Assembly (NCBI GenBank): GCA_937890655.1
Contig: CALADT010000139.1
Location: 1-20,345 of the forward strand
DNA length: 20,345 bases
Reading direction: 5' to 3'
From: an uncultured Mucispirillum sp.
GTDB lineage: Bacteria; Chrysiogenota; Deferribacteres; Deferribacterales; Mucispirillaceae
Part shown: positions 1-6,913 of the stretch, piece by piece
Numbering within the stretch: the first letter of the stretch is position 1
Layout: every line of letters begins with the position of its first letter
The notes under the pieces: model-generated
What the model was told of the DNA's origin: nothing
Database searches by the model: none
The model's input: the letters and a program-made list of their open reading frames with translations, nothing else
Translations under genes and position numbers: made by a program

Positions 1-1
1 A

Positions 2-88
2 AACGAAGTAAATAACACTGTTAGCCACATACAACAAAGAACTGATAACTTAAAACTTTTAATAGAACAATTTAAAATCACAAAATAA
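2..88 (+). CDS. C-terminal end of a probable methyl-accepting chemotaxis protein (partial)
   Basis: Reading from base 2, 28 codons are open and end in TAA at 86-88. The tail contains the segment LKLLIEQFKITK. An amphipathic helix ending in a hydrophobic residue, Q, F, K, I or similar is typical of the extreme C-terminus of methyl-accepting chemotaxis proteins, as in tails of the form LxxxVxxFKI. The preceding residues (VSHIQQRTDNL) fit the end of the cytoplasmic coiled-coil hairpin. Most of the gene lies outside the window, so its sensor domain cannot be seen. A strong terminator follows 20 bases after the stop. The presence of chemotaxis genes downstream supports the call, but 28 residues are little evidence and another coiled-coil protein is possible. 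Confidence 0.55.
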   Translation, partial: NEVNNTVSHIQQRTDNLKLLIEQFKITK

Positions 89-107
89 AGTAGCATAAAA
101 AACTTTT

Positions 108-133
108 AGGGGGTAAATAAGCCCCCTTTTTTT
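108..133 (+). terminator. Rho-independent terminator after the partial chemoreceptor gene
   Basis: A 6-bp GC-rich stem, AGGGGG at 108-113 pairing with CCCCCT at 122-127, encloses an 8-base loop and runs directly into seven T residues (127-133). It lies 20 bases downstream of the stop codon at 86-88, as expected for intrinsic termination of the upstream gene. Confidence 0.85.
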
Positions 134-594
134 ATTAAATCAATTATTACTTATAAATCATATATATTTTTTAAATCTAAAAATAAAAGATAAAAATAAA
201 TAGAAAAAAGTTAATAGGTTAAATATTATTTAAATAAAAGCAATATAAATTTATAAGGTATATAAATAGGTGTTGTATAAATAATTGTTTTTTAAAATAA
301 CACTAATTTTTATATGTAATATATAAATGAAATAACTAGTAATATAAAATATGAATTTATAAATAATATATAAAATAAATAGTTTTATTGCTAATAACTC
401 TTTATTTTATTAATGATTGATAGTTTTTTATAGAAGATTTAGGCTTTAAGTGATTTGTAATAAATTGTAATCTTTATTTGACTTGGTATGTTATTAAAAA
501 TAAATGCTTGTTTTTTACTGTGTATCTTTAATGTATACTCCAATGAAATATATTATTTTATATTTATATTAAAAATTGAATTATGAAAAAATAT
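134..594. other. AT-rich intergenic stretch without a recognisable gene
   Basis: About 460 bases of almost pure A/T sequence lie between two terminators that end transcription from either side. I see no open frame of protein-like composition, tRNA, repeat array or GC-rich structured RNA. A TTGACT at 478-483 has only a poor -10 (TAAATG at 501-506) and no gene downstream. Confidence 0.6.
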
Positions 595-595
595 A

Positions 596-622
596 ATAAA
601 GCAGGTTATTAATCTACTTTAT
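596..622 (-). terminator. Probable terminator of the small two-gene unit
   Basis: Read on the - strand, ATAAAGTAG (622-614) can pair with CTGCTTTAT (604-596) as a 9-bp stem with one wobble pair around a 9-base loop. TATATTTTTT follows. The stem overlaps the stop codon of the upstream reading frame (619-621). It is weak in GC, so confidence is moderate. Confidence 0.45.
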
Positions 623-996
623 AGTTTAGATGGTTGTTTAATAGATAAATATTTATATCTATTTCTTTTGGACTGAAAATATTTCTGATATACTTTATTA
701 AGATATGTTTTTTTATCAGTAGTAAATAAGTCGTATTCTTCAATAGCTGTATTACAATAATGCACTCTATTATTAATCTTTTCTTCATTTTTGTTATAAT
801 GATTTATATCAAAGTTCTGCAACATAATTAATTCATGATTTAAAACTTCTTTAATATTGCTAGACTTTTTAATCAAATCAATACAATTAATTAATGATTC
901 ATTAATTATAGAATTAATTTGATTAGCAGTTTCTTTTGATAATAAAATGGTTTGTAAAAACTGTTTAGATATATTTTTCCCATTCTTTTGCTTCAT
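619..996 (-). CDS. Hypothetical protein, second gene of an orphan two-gene unit
   Basis: A basic, Asn- and Lys-rich protein of 125 residues that I do not recognise. The start is chosen at ATG 996-994, because AGGA lies seven bases upstream. A TTG at 1017 would add seven residues but has a poorer site and a deeper overlap. The frame overlaps the end of the upstream 81-residue gene by about 30 bases, implying translational coupling. No signal peptide, membrane segment or catalytic motif is visible; the sequence looks helical, with conserved-looking stretches such as ETANQINSIINESL. It lies beside a conjugation-gene relic, so it may be mobile-element cargo or one half of an autoregulated gene pair. 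A function cannot be assigned. Confidence 0.6.
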   Translation of the reverse strand: MKQKNGKNISKQFLQTILLSKETANQINSIINESLINCIDLIKKSSNIKEVLNHELIMLQNFDINHYNKNEEKINNRVHYCNTAIEEYDLFTTDKKTYLNKVYQKYFQSKRNRYKYLSIKQPSKL

Positions 997-1210
997 ATAA
1001 TATCCTATTTTCTTCAATAAGTTCTTCCCTTGTTCCTTCTTTTATCATGATAAGAGTCTTAATAGTTCTTTCTGTTGCTGGTAAAGTATGTAAATAATTA
1101 AGATTATTTTTTGCTTCCATTTTTCTAGATAATATGCGTATATCTTCTTCATTCATTTCTCCATTTGTGCCTGGAATAAGTCTGTCTTTATTAAAAACTT
1201 TATAAGCCAT
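965..1210 (-). CDS. Hypothetical small protein, first gene of an orphan two-gene unit
   Basis: The 81-residue frame starts at ATG 1210-1208, preceded by a near-perfect ribosome site (GGAGGATTTAATT then ATG). A TTG at 1225 overlaps that site and is therefore rejected. The product is charged and soluble (MAYKVFNKDRLIPGTNGEMN at the start, EAKEWEKYI at the end), with no membrane segment or recognisable fold. A promoter with TTGATA, a 17-base spacer and TATAAT lies 27 bases upstream, and a 9-bp palindrome covers its -35 box. The gene is thus probably expressed and repressed, possibly by its own product or its partner. The layout resembles small autoregulated pairs such as toxin-antitoxin modules, but nothing in either protein identifies them as such. 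Confidence 0.65.
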   Translation of the reverse strand: MAYKVFNKDRLIPGTNGEMNEEDIRILSRKMEAKNNLNYLHTLPATERTIKTLIMIKEGTREELIEENRILYEAKEWEKYI

Positions 1211-1236
1211 AATTAAATCCTCCAATTCTTTTCCGT

Positions 1237-1265
1237 ATTATAATAAATTTATTTATAATTATCAA
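1237..1265 (-). promoter_or_regulatory. Sigma-70 type promoter of the two-gene unit
   Basis: On the - strand, TTGATA (1265-1260) and TATAAT (1242-1237) are separated by exactly 17 bases, with a perfect -10 and a 4/6 match at -35. Transcription would start about 20 bases upstream of the ribosome site of the 81-residue gene. Confidence 0.75.
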
Positions 1266-1287
1266 GTAACTTATAACCTACTTGATA
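1260..1287. promoter_or_regulatory. Palindromic operator overlapping the -35 box
   Basis: A perfect 9-bp inverted repeat, TATCAAGTA at 1260-1268 and TACTTGATA at 1279-1287, has a 10-base spacer. The centre-to-centre distance is 19 bases, about two helical turns, as for dimeric repressor sites. One arm contains the -35 hexamer, so a bound protein would block RNA polymerase. Confidence 0.65.
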
Positions 1288-1329
1288 TTTTTTATATGCT
1301 ACTGCTTATTTTTTAATCATATTACATTT

Positions 1330-1363
1330 TTATCAACTATAATAATAAAAACGATGTTGATAA
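1330..1363. repeat. Second inverted repeat with the same TATCAA/TTGATA core
   Basis: TTATCAAC at 1330-1337 and GTTGATAA at 1356-1363 form a perfect 8-bp inverted repeat with an 18-base spacer. The core hexamers match those of the operator at 1260-1287. It lies just after the end of the MobD-like relic, upstream of the two-gene promoter. Confidence 0.5.
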
Positions 1364-1368
1364 CATGT

Positions 1369-1866
1369 TTAAAATATTGGTATTCTTGATAGATTATTAA
1401 ATAAATTCTCTCTCACTTTAACATATCTATGCTGTGATGCAATAGATATTGATTTACTTTCCAGCATATCTTTAAACGTTCTATTTTTAGATAACATATC
1501 ACATATATCTTGACCAAAAGTAGAGCTTGTATATTCTGGTAATTCCATAATATAGTTGATTTTCTTTTTATTATTTTTAAATTCATCAAAATCATAAAAT
1601 TTCATTCCTTTATCTTCAATTTTTCCATGATAATGGTTTAACCATATCATGAATTCTGCAGATGTATCAGTAAAATGTTCAAGCATAGATATCATACCAT
1701 TTAAAGTATGTCCTAACCCTTCACCACCAGAAATGATTATATGAAATATTACTTTACCTTTGAAATTATTATTTTCATTAGTAAGTAAATCTATCATATC
1801 ATTTTCTAATGCGTATGCCAAAAAAGGTATAAAGCTGGATGCTCCATTATCTATAATGATATTTCT
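1369..1866 (-). pseudogene. Decayed MobD/TraL-like ParA-family conjugation ATPase (C-terminal half)
   Basis: The open stretch of 165 residues runs from just after an in-frame TAA (1869-1867) to the stop at 1371-1369. Its motifs match the C-terminal half of plasmid mobilisation ATPases of the MobD/TraL ParA-like type. In order these are IIIDNGASSFIPF (normally (V/I)IDNGASSF), IISGGEGLGHTLNGM (normally GGQALxDTLxG), WLNHYHGKIEDKG (normally WLNxYFGPIExxGK), ELPEYTSSTFGQDICDML, and TFKDMLES before a basic end. The N-terminal part with the deviant Walker A (KGGVGK) is missing. The first ATG downstream of the TAA (1821) would start after the DNGASSF motif. The frame beyond the TAA reads 17 further codons of uncertain homology and no P-loop is found before flhF. 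It is therefore a non-functional remnant of a conjugative or mobilisable element. Family assignment rests on motif memory. Confidence 0.7.
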
Positions 1867-1869
1867 TTA

Positions 1870-2170
1870 TTTTTCATTATTATATGTAAAAGTTTTTTGA
1901 TTACTTTTTAAAATTAACGGCACTGTAAAAAATTTTGTGTAAGAGAAATATAATAAAATCAAAATAATAATAAAAAATATTTAATTATTAAAACTTTTTT
2001 TAGTAAAAAAATAAATAAAAGTTAAATAATAAAAAAATAAATAAATATTACATATGTTAAGCAAAATCAAGTAAAAATGAAAATTATTATTATAAATATT
2101 TTTTAAAAATATAGCAAAAATAGTTTAAAGTTTTTTTAAATAAAAGACCATAAATCTCTAATAAATCTAT
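1870..2170. other. AT-rich intergenic stretch between the relic and flhF
   Basis: About 300 bases of nearly pure A/T with many A-runs. I see no gene, terminator or structured RNA. Some of it may be eroded sequence of the missing N-terminal half of the conjugation ATPase, but no motif survives to show it. Confidence 0.5.
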
Positions 2171-2176
2171 TTGTAG

Positions 2177-2205
2177 TTGCAATTATTTAATTAATCATAT
2201 ATAAT
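2177..2205 (+). promoter_or_regulatory. Candidate sigma-70 promoter of the flhF operon
   Basis: TTGCAA (2177-2182) and a perfect TATAAT (2200-2205) are 17 bases apart, about 60 bases before the flhF start. A TATAAT is common by chance in such AT-rich DNA, so support rests on the correct spacing and position. I found no sigma-54 -24/-12 pair here. Confidence 0.45.
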
Positions 2206-2265
2206 ATATAGTGTATAGGCATAACCAAAAGTTATGGTTAATGGTTGTAACAAGGAGTTTTATCT

Positions 2266-3885
2266 TTGAAGATAAAAAAATATGAAGTAACAGACATGAA
2301 GGAAGCCTTACGGATGATAAAAGAGGACTTAGGTTCTGACGCAGTAATTTTATCTACCCGTAAAGTTATGAAAAGTAATAACTTTGGTCTTTTTGCACGC
2401 CCTGTTTTAGAAGTTACAGCCGCTGTGGAATATGATGGTATGCCAACCAAAACAGCACAAAAAAATAGCGGTTATGGTTATGAAAGTATGACTTCTGCAT
2501 ACGCTGTATCAGGCAGGAAAGTAACAGCTAAAAAACCTGCTGTTCAAGAAAGAAAGCCTGTGGCACAGACTATGCAAAAAAGAAAACCTGTTACAGAGCA
2601 GACAGGGTATGGGCCATATGCTCATCAGTCATACCAAAATAGTTATATACAAGATGATTATCTTGCTGATGCTATGGCAGAAGCTGGTATAATGGACGAT
2701 GAACCATTTTACGCACCACCTGTTAGAAAGAGGCAGACTTTTTCAGAGGAAGATATTGTTAGCCCTGTGAAAAAAAAGCAAACATTTACAGATGATGACT
2801 TAATGCCTGCATATATGCCAAAAGAACATATTGAATATGAAGAAGAAGTTGTTAGAAAACCTGCTAAAAAAGAAAGGCATGATGAAGAAAGGGTAGAAAA
2901 ACAGAAGTTTGATGAAGTAAATGCAAAAAAACAAGCAGAGCTTAATGCTGAACGTATGGCTGCTGTGATTAAAGCTGTGGGGCTTGATAAATTTGCAGAC
3001 TTATTAGATGATATAGGGGATATTAAAAAGCAATTATCAAATATGCAAAGCAATATTAATGATAATATTGTTATAGATTTACCCCCAAAATTAAAAGATT
3101 ACCACAGCCTGTTTTTAAAAAATGGTGTAGATGATATTATATCATACAGGCTTTTAAAAGAAATAGAGCAGCGTATTGAAGGCAAAGAAGCCACAGCTGC
3201 CCAAATAAAAAGTATAGCTGCTGAAAAATTAGCAGAGCTTATACCTTTAGAAAATGATTATAGTAGTATAATTACAAGCCGTATTGTGGCTCTTGCAGGG
3301 CCAACAGGTGTGGGTAAAACTACAACTATTGCAAAAATTGCAGCTACTATGACACTTAAATACGGTAAAAAAGTTTGCCTTATAACTGTTGATAATTTTA
3401 GAATAGGTGCAGTGGAACAGTTAAAAACATATGCAGAGATTGTAAATCTGCCTTTATATGTGGCTACAAGCCCAGAAGAATTAGCAAGAGTTATAGCTAA
3501 AGTGCAAAATAAATACGACTGCGTTTTAATTGATTCTATGGGAAGGGGTCAATTTGATACAGCACAAATAGAAGGTATAAGAGATTTTTTTCAAGTGGAT
3601 TCCCGTATTACTACTACACTGGTTCTATCGATGGCTTCAAACCATATGGAACTTTATGATACATTTGATAGGTATGAAATATTAAAGCCAGATTATCTAA
3701 TTTTTACTAAGTTAGATGAAACAAAATACTTTGGGCCTCTTATAAATATTCCTGTAAAGAAAAAGTTGCCGTTACTACTTGTAACAACAGGGCAAAACGT
3801 TCCTGATGATATGGAAATACCAGATGGCAAGAAAATTGCTAGAAGAATGTTACAGGAAATACCTACATTATGGAGCGACAAATGA
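2266..3885 (+). CDS. flhF: FlhF, signal-recognition-type GTPase for flagellar placement
   Basis: FlhF is a membrane-associated SRP-family GTPase that fixes the position, usually polar, of new flagella together with FlhG. The start is TTG 2266, eight bases after AGGAG (2253-2257). The 539-residue protein has the three expected parts. These are a short N-terminal domain (1-58, MKIKKYEVTDMKEAL), a long variable charged region (about 60-215) and the NG domain. Seen in the latter are the P-loop GPTGVGKTTT (345-354), DNFRIGAVEQLKTYAE, the G3-like DSMGR (423-427) and TKLDE (481-485). G3 differs from the DTAGR of SRP GTPases but fits FlhF variants. The stop overlaps the flhG start as ATGA. At 539 residues it is longer than many FlhF because of the variable region. 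Confidence 0.96.
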   Translation: MKIKKYEVTDMKEALRMIKEDLGSDAVILSTRKVMKSNNFGLFARPVLEVTAAVEYDGMPTKTAQKNSGYGYESMTSAYAVSGRKVTAKKPAVQERKPVAQTMQKRKPVTEQTGYGPYAHQSYQNSYIQDDYLADAMAEAGIMDDEPFYAPPVRKRQTFSEEDIVSPVKKKQTFTDDDLMPAYMPKEHIEYEEEVVRKPAKKERHDEERVEKQKFDEVNAKKQAELNAERMAAVIKAVGLDKFADLLDDIGDIKKQLSNMQSNINDNIVIDLPPKLKDYHSLFLKNGVDDIISYRLLKEIEQRIEGKEATAAQIKSIAAEKLAELIPLENDYSSIITSRIVALAGPTGVGKTTTIAKIAATMTLKYGKKVCLITVDNFRIGAVEQLKTYAEIVNLPLYVATSPEELARVIAKVQNKYDCVLIDSMGRGQFDTAQIEGIRDFFQVDSRITTTLVLSMASNHMELYDTFDRYEILKPDYLIFTKLDETKYFGPLINIPVKKKLPLLLVTTGQNVPDDMEIPDGKKIARRMLQEIPTLWSDK

Positions 3886-4727
3886 CAGATCAGGCATTTA
3901 CATTAAGAAGACGCGCATGGGAAGCTAACAGAAACAGCCATTATATAGCAGTATCAAGTGGTAAAGGTGGCGTTGGTAAAACAAATTTTACTGTTAATTT
4001 TGCATGTCAACTGGCTAATATTGGCAAGAAAGTTCTTGTATTTGATGCAGACTTAGGACTTGCTAATGTGGATATTATGTTATCATTATCAGTTACTGCT
4101 ACCATTAAGAAATATCTTGAGGGTAGAGCAAGTATAGACGATATATTAAAGAAAGACATATATGGGTTTGATGTTTTTCCGGCTTCTAGTGGTTTTATGG
4201 AGCTTGCTCATTTATCAGATGAAGATTTTGATAAGATTTTTAATATATTTATTACATTAGATGATAGATATGATTTTATAATATTTGATACAGGTGCTGG
4301 CATATCAGATGCTGTTGTTCGGTTTAGTTCAATATCTGATACGGTTATTGTGGTAACACAGCCTGAACCTACGGCAATTACAGATGCTTATGCTTTTATG
4401 AAAGTAGTTAAGCAGACATATGATATTAAATTAATTAATGTTGTGTTTAACAGGGTTGATGATATACAAAATTCAGATAATGTATTTGCAAGCCTTAAAA
4501 ATGTTGCAGCTAAATTTTTAAGTATGGATTTACGTTTATTAGGTCATTTACGTGATGATAAAAATGTTCGCAAAGCCATAAGAGCACAAAAACCTGTAAG
4601 TGTTCTTGACCCGAAAACTATGTTTTCAAAAGATATTCAAGACTGTGCAAGAAGATTTATTGGTGTGCCTTTAGAAAAACAAAAAACTGCAAATGTATAT
4701 AACTTATTTAAGGGGGTGTTTAAATGA
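3882..4727 (+). CDS. flhG: FlhG (FleN/YlxH), MinD-like ATPase controlling flagellar number
   Basis: FlhG is a ParA/MinD-family ATPase that stimulates FlhF GTPase and limits flagellar number. I chose ATG 3882, giving 281 residues, over ATG 3870. GGAG lies six bases before it, it overlaps the flhF stop as ATGA, and it leaves the N-terminus as MTDQAFTLRR. Residues 3-9 (DQAFTLR) match the DQAxxLR motif known to activate FlhF. The deviant Walker A is SGKGGVGKT (26-34); FDADLGLANVD and IIFDTGAGI follow, as in MinD. The C-terminus (YNLFKGVFK) is basic and amphipathic, like the membrane-targeting helix of the family. Its stop overlaps the next gene as ATGA, so the three genes are translationally coupled. 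Confidence 0.95.
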   Translation: MTDQAFTLRRRAWEANRNSHYIAVSSGKGGVGKTNFTVNFACQLANIGKKVLVFDADLGLANVDIMLSLSVTATIKKYLEGRASIDDILKKDIYGFDVFPASSGFMELAHLSDEDFDKIFNIFITLDDRYDFIIFDTGAGISDAVVRFSSISDTVIVVTQPEPTAITDAYAFMKVVKQTYDIKLINVVFNRVDDIQNSDNVFASLKNVAAKFLSMDLRLLGHLRDDKNVRKAIRAQKPVSVLDPKTMFSKDIQDCARRFIGVPLEKQKTANVYNLFKGVFK

Positions 4728-4930
4728 TTACATCTCTGAAGTATTATCCTATGTTTATAGCATCTGTTGTTATGATGTTCTCAATGCTTTTTAAGGTGCT
4801 TTTATTAAAAGATTTAAAGGCAACTTACTTTATTAGGGATATAGTATTATTTTTTATTGTTTATTATGTTGTGAAAGTATTAACAAACAGTCTTGCAAGA
4901 ATAATGAAAAATTATTGGAAAATACTGTAA
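4724..4930 (+). CDS. Small two-helix membrane protein between flhG and fliA
   Basis: This 68-residue protein has ATG 4724 overlapping the flhG stop (ATGA) and a strong AGGGGG ribosome site about nine bases upstream, so it is very probably translated. Two hydrophobic segments are evident: about residues 10-28 (FIASVVMMFSMLFKVLLL) and 39-56 (RDIVLFFIVYYVVKVLT). They are joined by a short charged loop (KDLKAT), and the tail is basic (ARIMKNYWKIL). No known family is recognised. Its place in the FlhF/FlhG/FliA operon suggests a role at the membrane in flagellar placement, number or assembly, which is inference only. The short gap to fliA implies cotranscription. Confidence 0.75.
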   Translation: MITSLKYYPMFIASVVMMFSMLFKVLLLKDLKATYFIRDIVLFFIVYYVVKVLTNSLARIMKNYWKIL

Positions 4931-4948
4931 TACTTAGGAGCAGATTTG

Positions 4949-5662
4949 GTGGACAAATTCACTGAAGAAGAAAGGCAGGATATAGTGGCAGAGTTTCTGC
5001 CAAAGATAAAATCATGGACAATTAGGCTTAAAGGAACATTGCCTGATAGTGTAGATGTGGATGATTTATTTTCTGCTGCCTCTATTGGTTTAATAGAATC
5101 AATGGATAGGTTTGATAAAAGTCGTAATGTCAGTTTTAGCACCTATGCAGAAAGGCGTATTAAGGGAGCAATACTTGACTCTCTACGTAATCTTGATTTT
5201 TTACCTAGAAATGTTAGGTCGCGTTTAAAAGCTCTTGATGCTGCTATTAACGAACTTTCAAGTAAATTAGGTAGAAAACCTACTGTTCAAGAGATTATAG
5301 AAAATACAGATTATAATGAAGAAGATATTTATCGTCTTATGGGTTTACAAGAAAATGAAAAAATGTTATCATTAGACGAGGCAGTTGGTGATTCAGAAGA
5401 TGCCAGCTTAATAGATTTTGTTAAAAGCACTGGTTTGACGCCGGAAGATGAGGTTATGAAAAGTAACCTTACAGATAAAATGGCAGAAGAAATAGATAAA
5501 CTTTCTGATAAGGAACGTCAAGTAGTTACTCTTTATTATTATGAAGAACTCACTATGAAAGAAGTTGCAGAAGTTTTAGATATTACTGAGTCACGAGTAT
5601 CTCAAATACATACATCAGCTATGCAGAAGTTAAGAAGGAGGCTAAAAGATATTTATGAATAA
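4949..5662 (+). CDS. fliA: FliA, sigma-28 factor for late flagellar genes
   Basis: FliA directs RNA polymerase to class III flagellar and chemotaxis promoters and is normally held by FlgM. I prefer GTG 4949, eight bases after AGGAG (4936-4940). TTG 4946, which adds one residue, is possible with five-base spacing. The protein of about 237 residues has region 2 with DDLFSAASIGLIESMDRFD and FSTYAERRIKGAILDSLRN, region 3 with FLPRNVRSRLK and ELSSKLGRKPTVQEI, and region 4 with LSDKERQVVTLYYYEELTM and the helix-turn-helix EVAEVLDITESRVSQIH. This pattern is diagnostic of FliA/SigD. The 3' end overlaps cheB by 8 bases. I found no convincing sigma-28 promoter in the window to test as a target. Confidence 0.95.
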   Translation: MDKFTEEERQDIVAEFLPKIKSWTIRLKGTLPDSVDVDDLFSAASIGLIESMDRFDKSRNVSFSTYAERRIKGAILDSLRNLDFLPRNVRSRLKALDAAINELSSKLGRKPTVQEIIENTDYNEEDIYRLMGLQENEKMLSLDEAVGDSEDASLIDFVKSTGLTPEDEVMKSNLTDKMAEEIDKLSDKERQVVTLYYYEELTMKEVAEVLDITESRVSQIHTSAMQKLRRRLKDIYE

Positions 5663-6794
5663 AATCAAAATCTTAATTGTTGATGATTCAATTTTTATGA
5701 GAAAAGCATTAGAGTCTTTATTATCAGGTGAAGCTGATATTGAAATAGTGGGGATGGCAAAAAATGGTCAAGAAGCTGTATCAATGGCTGCACAATTAAA
5801 GCCAGATATTATCACTATGGATATAGAAATGCCTGTAATGGATGGTATTGCAGCATTAGAACAAATTATGAAAACAAACCCTACACCTGTTATTATGGTA
5901 AGTTCTCTTACTAAAGAGGGTGCAGATGCTACATTAAGAGCATTAGATCTTGGTGCTGTTGATTTTATGACAAAAGATTCTCAATCTTTTGGTGGCACAG
6001 ATATTGAAAAAGGATTAAAAGAAAAAATAAGAAGGTTTGCAAGAAATAAAGGTATGATGAGGCTTTTAACTACTCCTACATCAACTCACACTTCAACAGC
6101 AACACCTTCATTTAAATTACAAAGCACTGCACAGCAGTCTGCATCACAACCAAGTGTTGCAACACCATTTGCTCATTCTGCACATGTAGATGGTTCAAAA
6201 AGAGTTGTAGTTAATAAAACTGGTATAAAAAGAGTTGTTGCATTAGGAACATCAACAGGCGGCCCACAGTCATTACAAAAAGTAATACCTTTATTACCTG
6301 CTGATTTAGGTGTTCCTGTGGTTATTACACAGCATATGCCACCTAACTTTACTCAATCACTTGCTGCAAGGCTTAATACTTTGTCAAAACTTGAAGTTAT
6401 TGAAGCACAAGGTAAAGAAAAGTTAGAACCTAATGTGGTATATATTGCAAAAGGTGGCTACCACTTAAAATTTAAAAAAGTGGGCACATCTGTTTATACT
6501 GAACTTTCCACAGAACCAAGCAACGTTTTTAATATTCCTGGTGTGGATGTTATGGTGGACTCTATTGCAGAAATATATGGAAAAGAATGCTTAGGCGTTA
6601 TTATGACAGGTATGGGAAGTGATGGTTGTAAAGGTTTACAAGGTTTGAAAAAAATAGGTGGAACAATCATTGCTCAAAATGAACCATCATGTATAGTGTA
6701 TGGTATGCCTAGAGCAGTTGTAGATGCAGGTATTGCTGATGAAATTGTTCCTCTTGATGAGATTGCAGCAAGAATTGCATATCATGTTAAATAA
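5655..6794 (+). CDS. cheB: CheB, response-regulator protein-glutamate methylesterase
   Basis: CheB demethylates, and deamidates, glutamyl residues of chemoreceptors after phosphorylation by CheA, resetting adaptation. The N-terminal receiver domain (about 1-120) has D10-D11, the phospho-acceptor D56 in ITMDIEMPVMDG, and the conserved Lys in VDFMTKD. A Ser/Thr-, Ala- and Gln-rich linker follows (about 135-185). The C-terminal methylesterase domain shows the catalytic triad S200 (LGTSTGGP), H227 (TQHMPP) and D323 (GMGSDG). The length of 379 residues is slightly above the common 350-360 because of the linker. ATG 5655 overlaps the end of fliA by 8 bases, with AAGGAGG about 13 bases upstream. No cheR or cheW is seen in the window, so the partners are encoded elsewhere. 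Confidence 0.96.
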   Translation: MNKIKILIVDDSIFMRKALESLLSGEADIEIVGMAKNGQEAVSMAAQLKPDIITMDIEMPVMDGIAALEQIMKTNPTPVIMVSSLTKEGADATLRALDLGAVDFMTKDSQSFGGTDIEKGLKEKIRRFARNKGMMRLLTTPTSTHTSTATPSFKLQSTAQQSASQPSVATPFAHSAHVDGSKRVVVNKTGIKRVVALGTSTGGPQSLQKVIPLLPADLGVPVVITQHMPPNFTQSLAARLNTLSKLEVIEAQGKEKLEPNVVYIAKGGYHLKFKKVGTSVYTELSTEPSNVFNIPGVDVMVDSIAEIYGKECLGVIMTGMGSDGCKGLQGLKKIGGTIIAQNEPSCIVYGMPRAVVDAGIADEIVPLDEIAARIAYHVK

Positions 6795-6832
6795 TTTTAG
6801 TGACATATAATGCACTAAAGTAAATAAAATAA

Positions 6833-6862
6833 TTGACTATTTTATAAAAATAATTGTATTAT
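6833..6862 (+). promoter_or_regulatory. Candidate promoter of fliM-fliN
   Basis: TTGACT (6833-6838) is followed after 18 bases by TATTAT (6857-6862). A perfect TATAAT overlaps at 6860-6865 but with a 21-base spacer. A start site near 6870 would place the inverted repeat at 6869-6897 at the very 5' end of the fliM transcript. Confidence 0.5.
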
Positions 6863-6868
6863 AATAAA

Positions 6869-6902
6869 CGGATATTTATTTTTTAAGTAAATATCCGGTT
6901 TT
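6869..6902 (+). terminator. Perfect 10-bp hairpin between cheB and fliM (terminator or 5' leader structure)
   Basis: CGGATATTTA (6869-6878) pairs perfectly with TAAATATCCG (6888-6897) around a 9-base loop, followed by GTTTT. The T-run is short for a strong terminator. It could end the cheB transcript, partly or wholly. Because it follows a promoter and ends 16 bases before the fliM ATG, it could instead be a leader hairpin affecting fliM message stability or translation. Confidence 0.5.
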
Positions 6903-6913
6903 AAAGGTGAGTA

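Noticed and set aside
478..506. TTGACT with TAAATG as a promoter
   Set aside because: The -10 is poor, no gene follows on the + strand, and such matches are frequent in very AT-rich DNA.
2220..2236. CATAAC/GTTATG inverted repeat before flhF as an operator
   Set aside because: The 6-bp arms with a 5-base loop lie downstream of the candidate promoter and are too short to separate from chance.
3532..3546. DSMGR in FlhF as a lost G3 motif
   Set aside because: FlhF proteins often depart from DTAGR at this place, and the other GTPase motifs are intact, so inactivity is not implied.
3870..3881. Upstream ATG as the flhG start
   Set aside because: It has no well-spaced ribosome site. ATG 3882 has GGAG six bases upstream, gives the ATGA overlap with flhF, and places DQAxxLR at the N-terminus.
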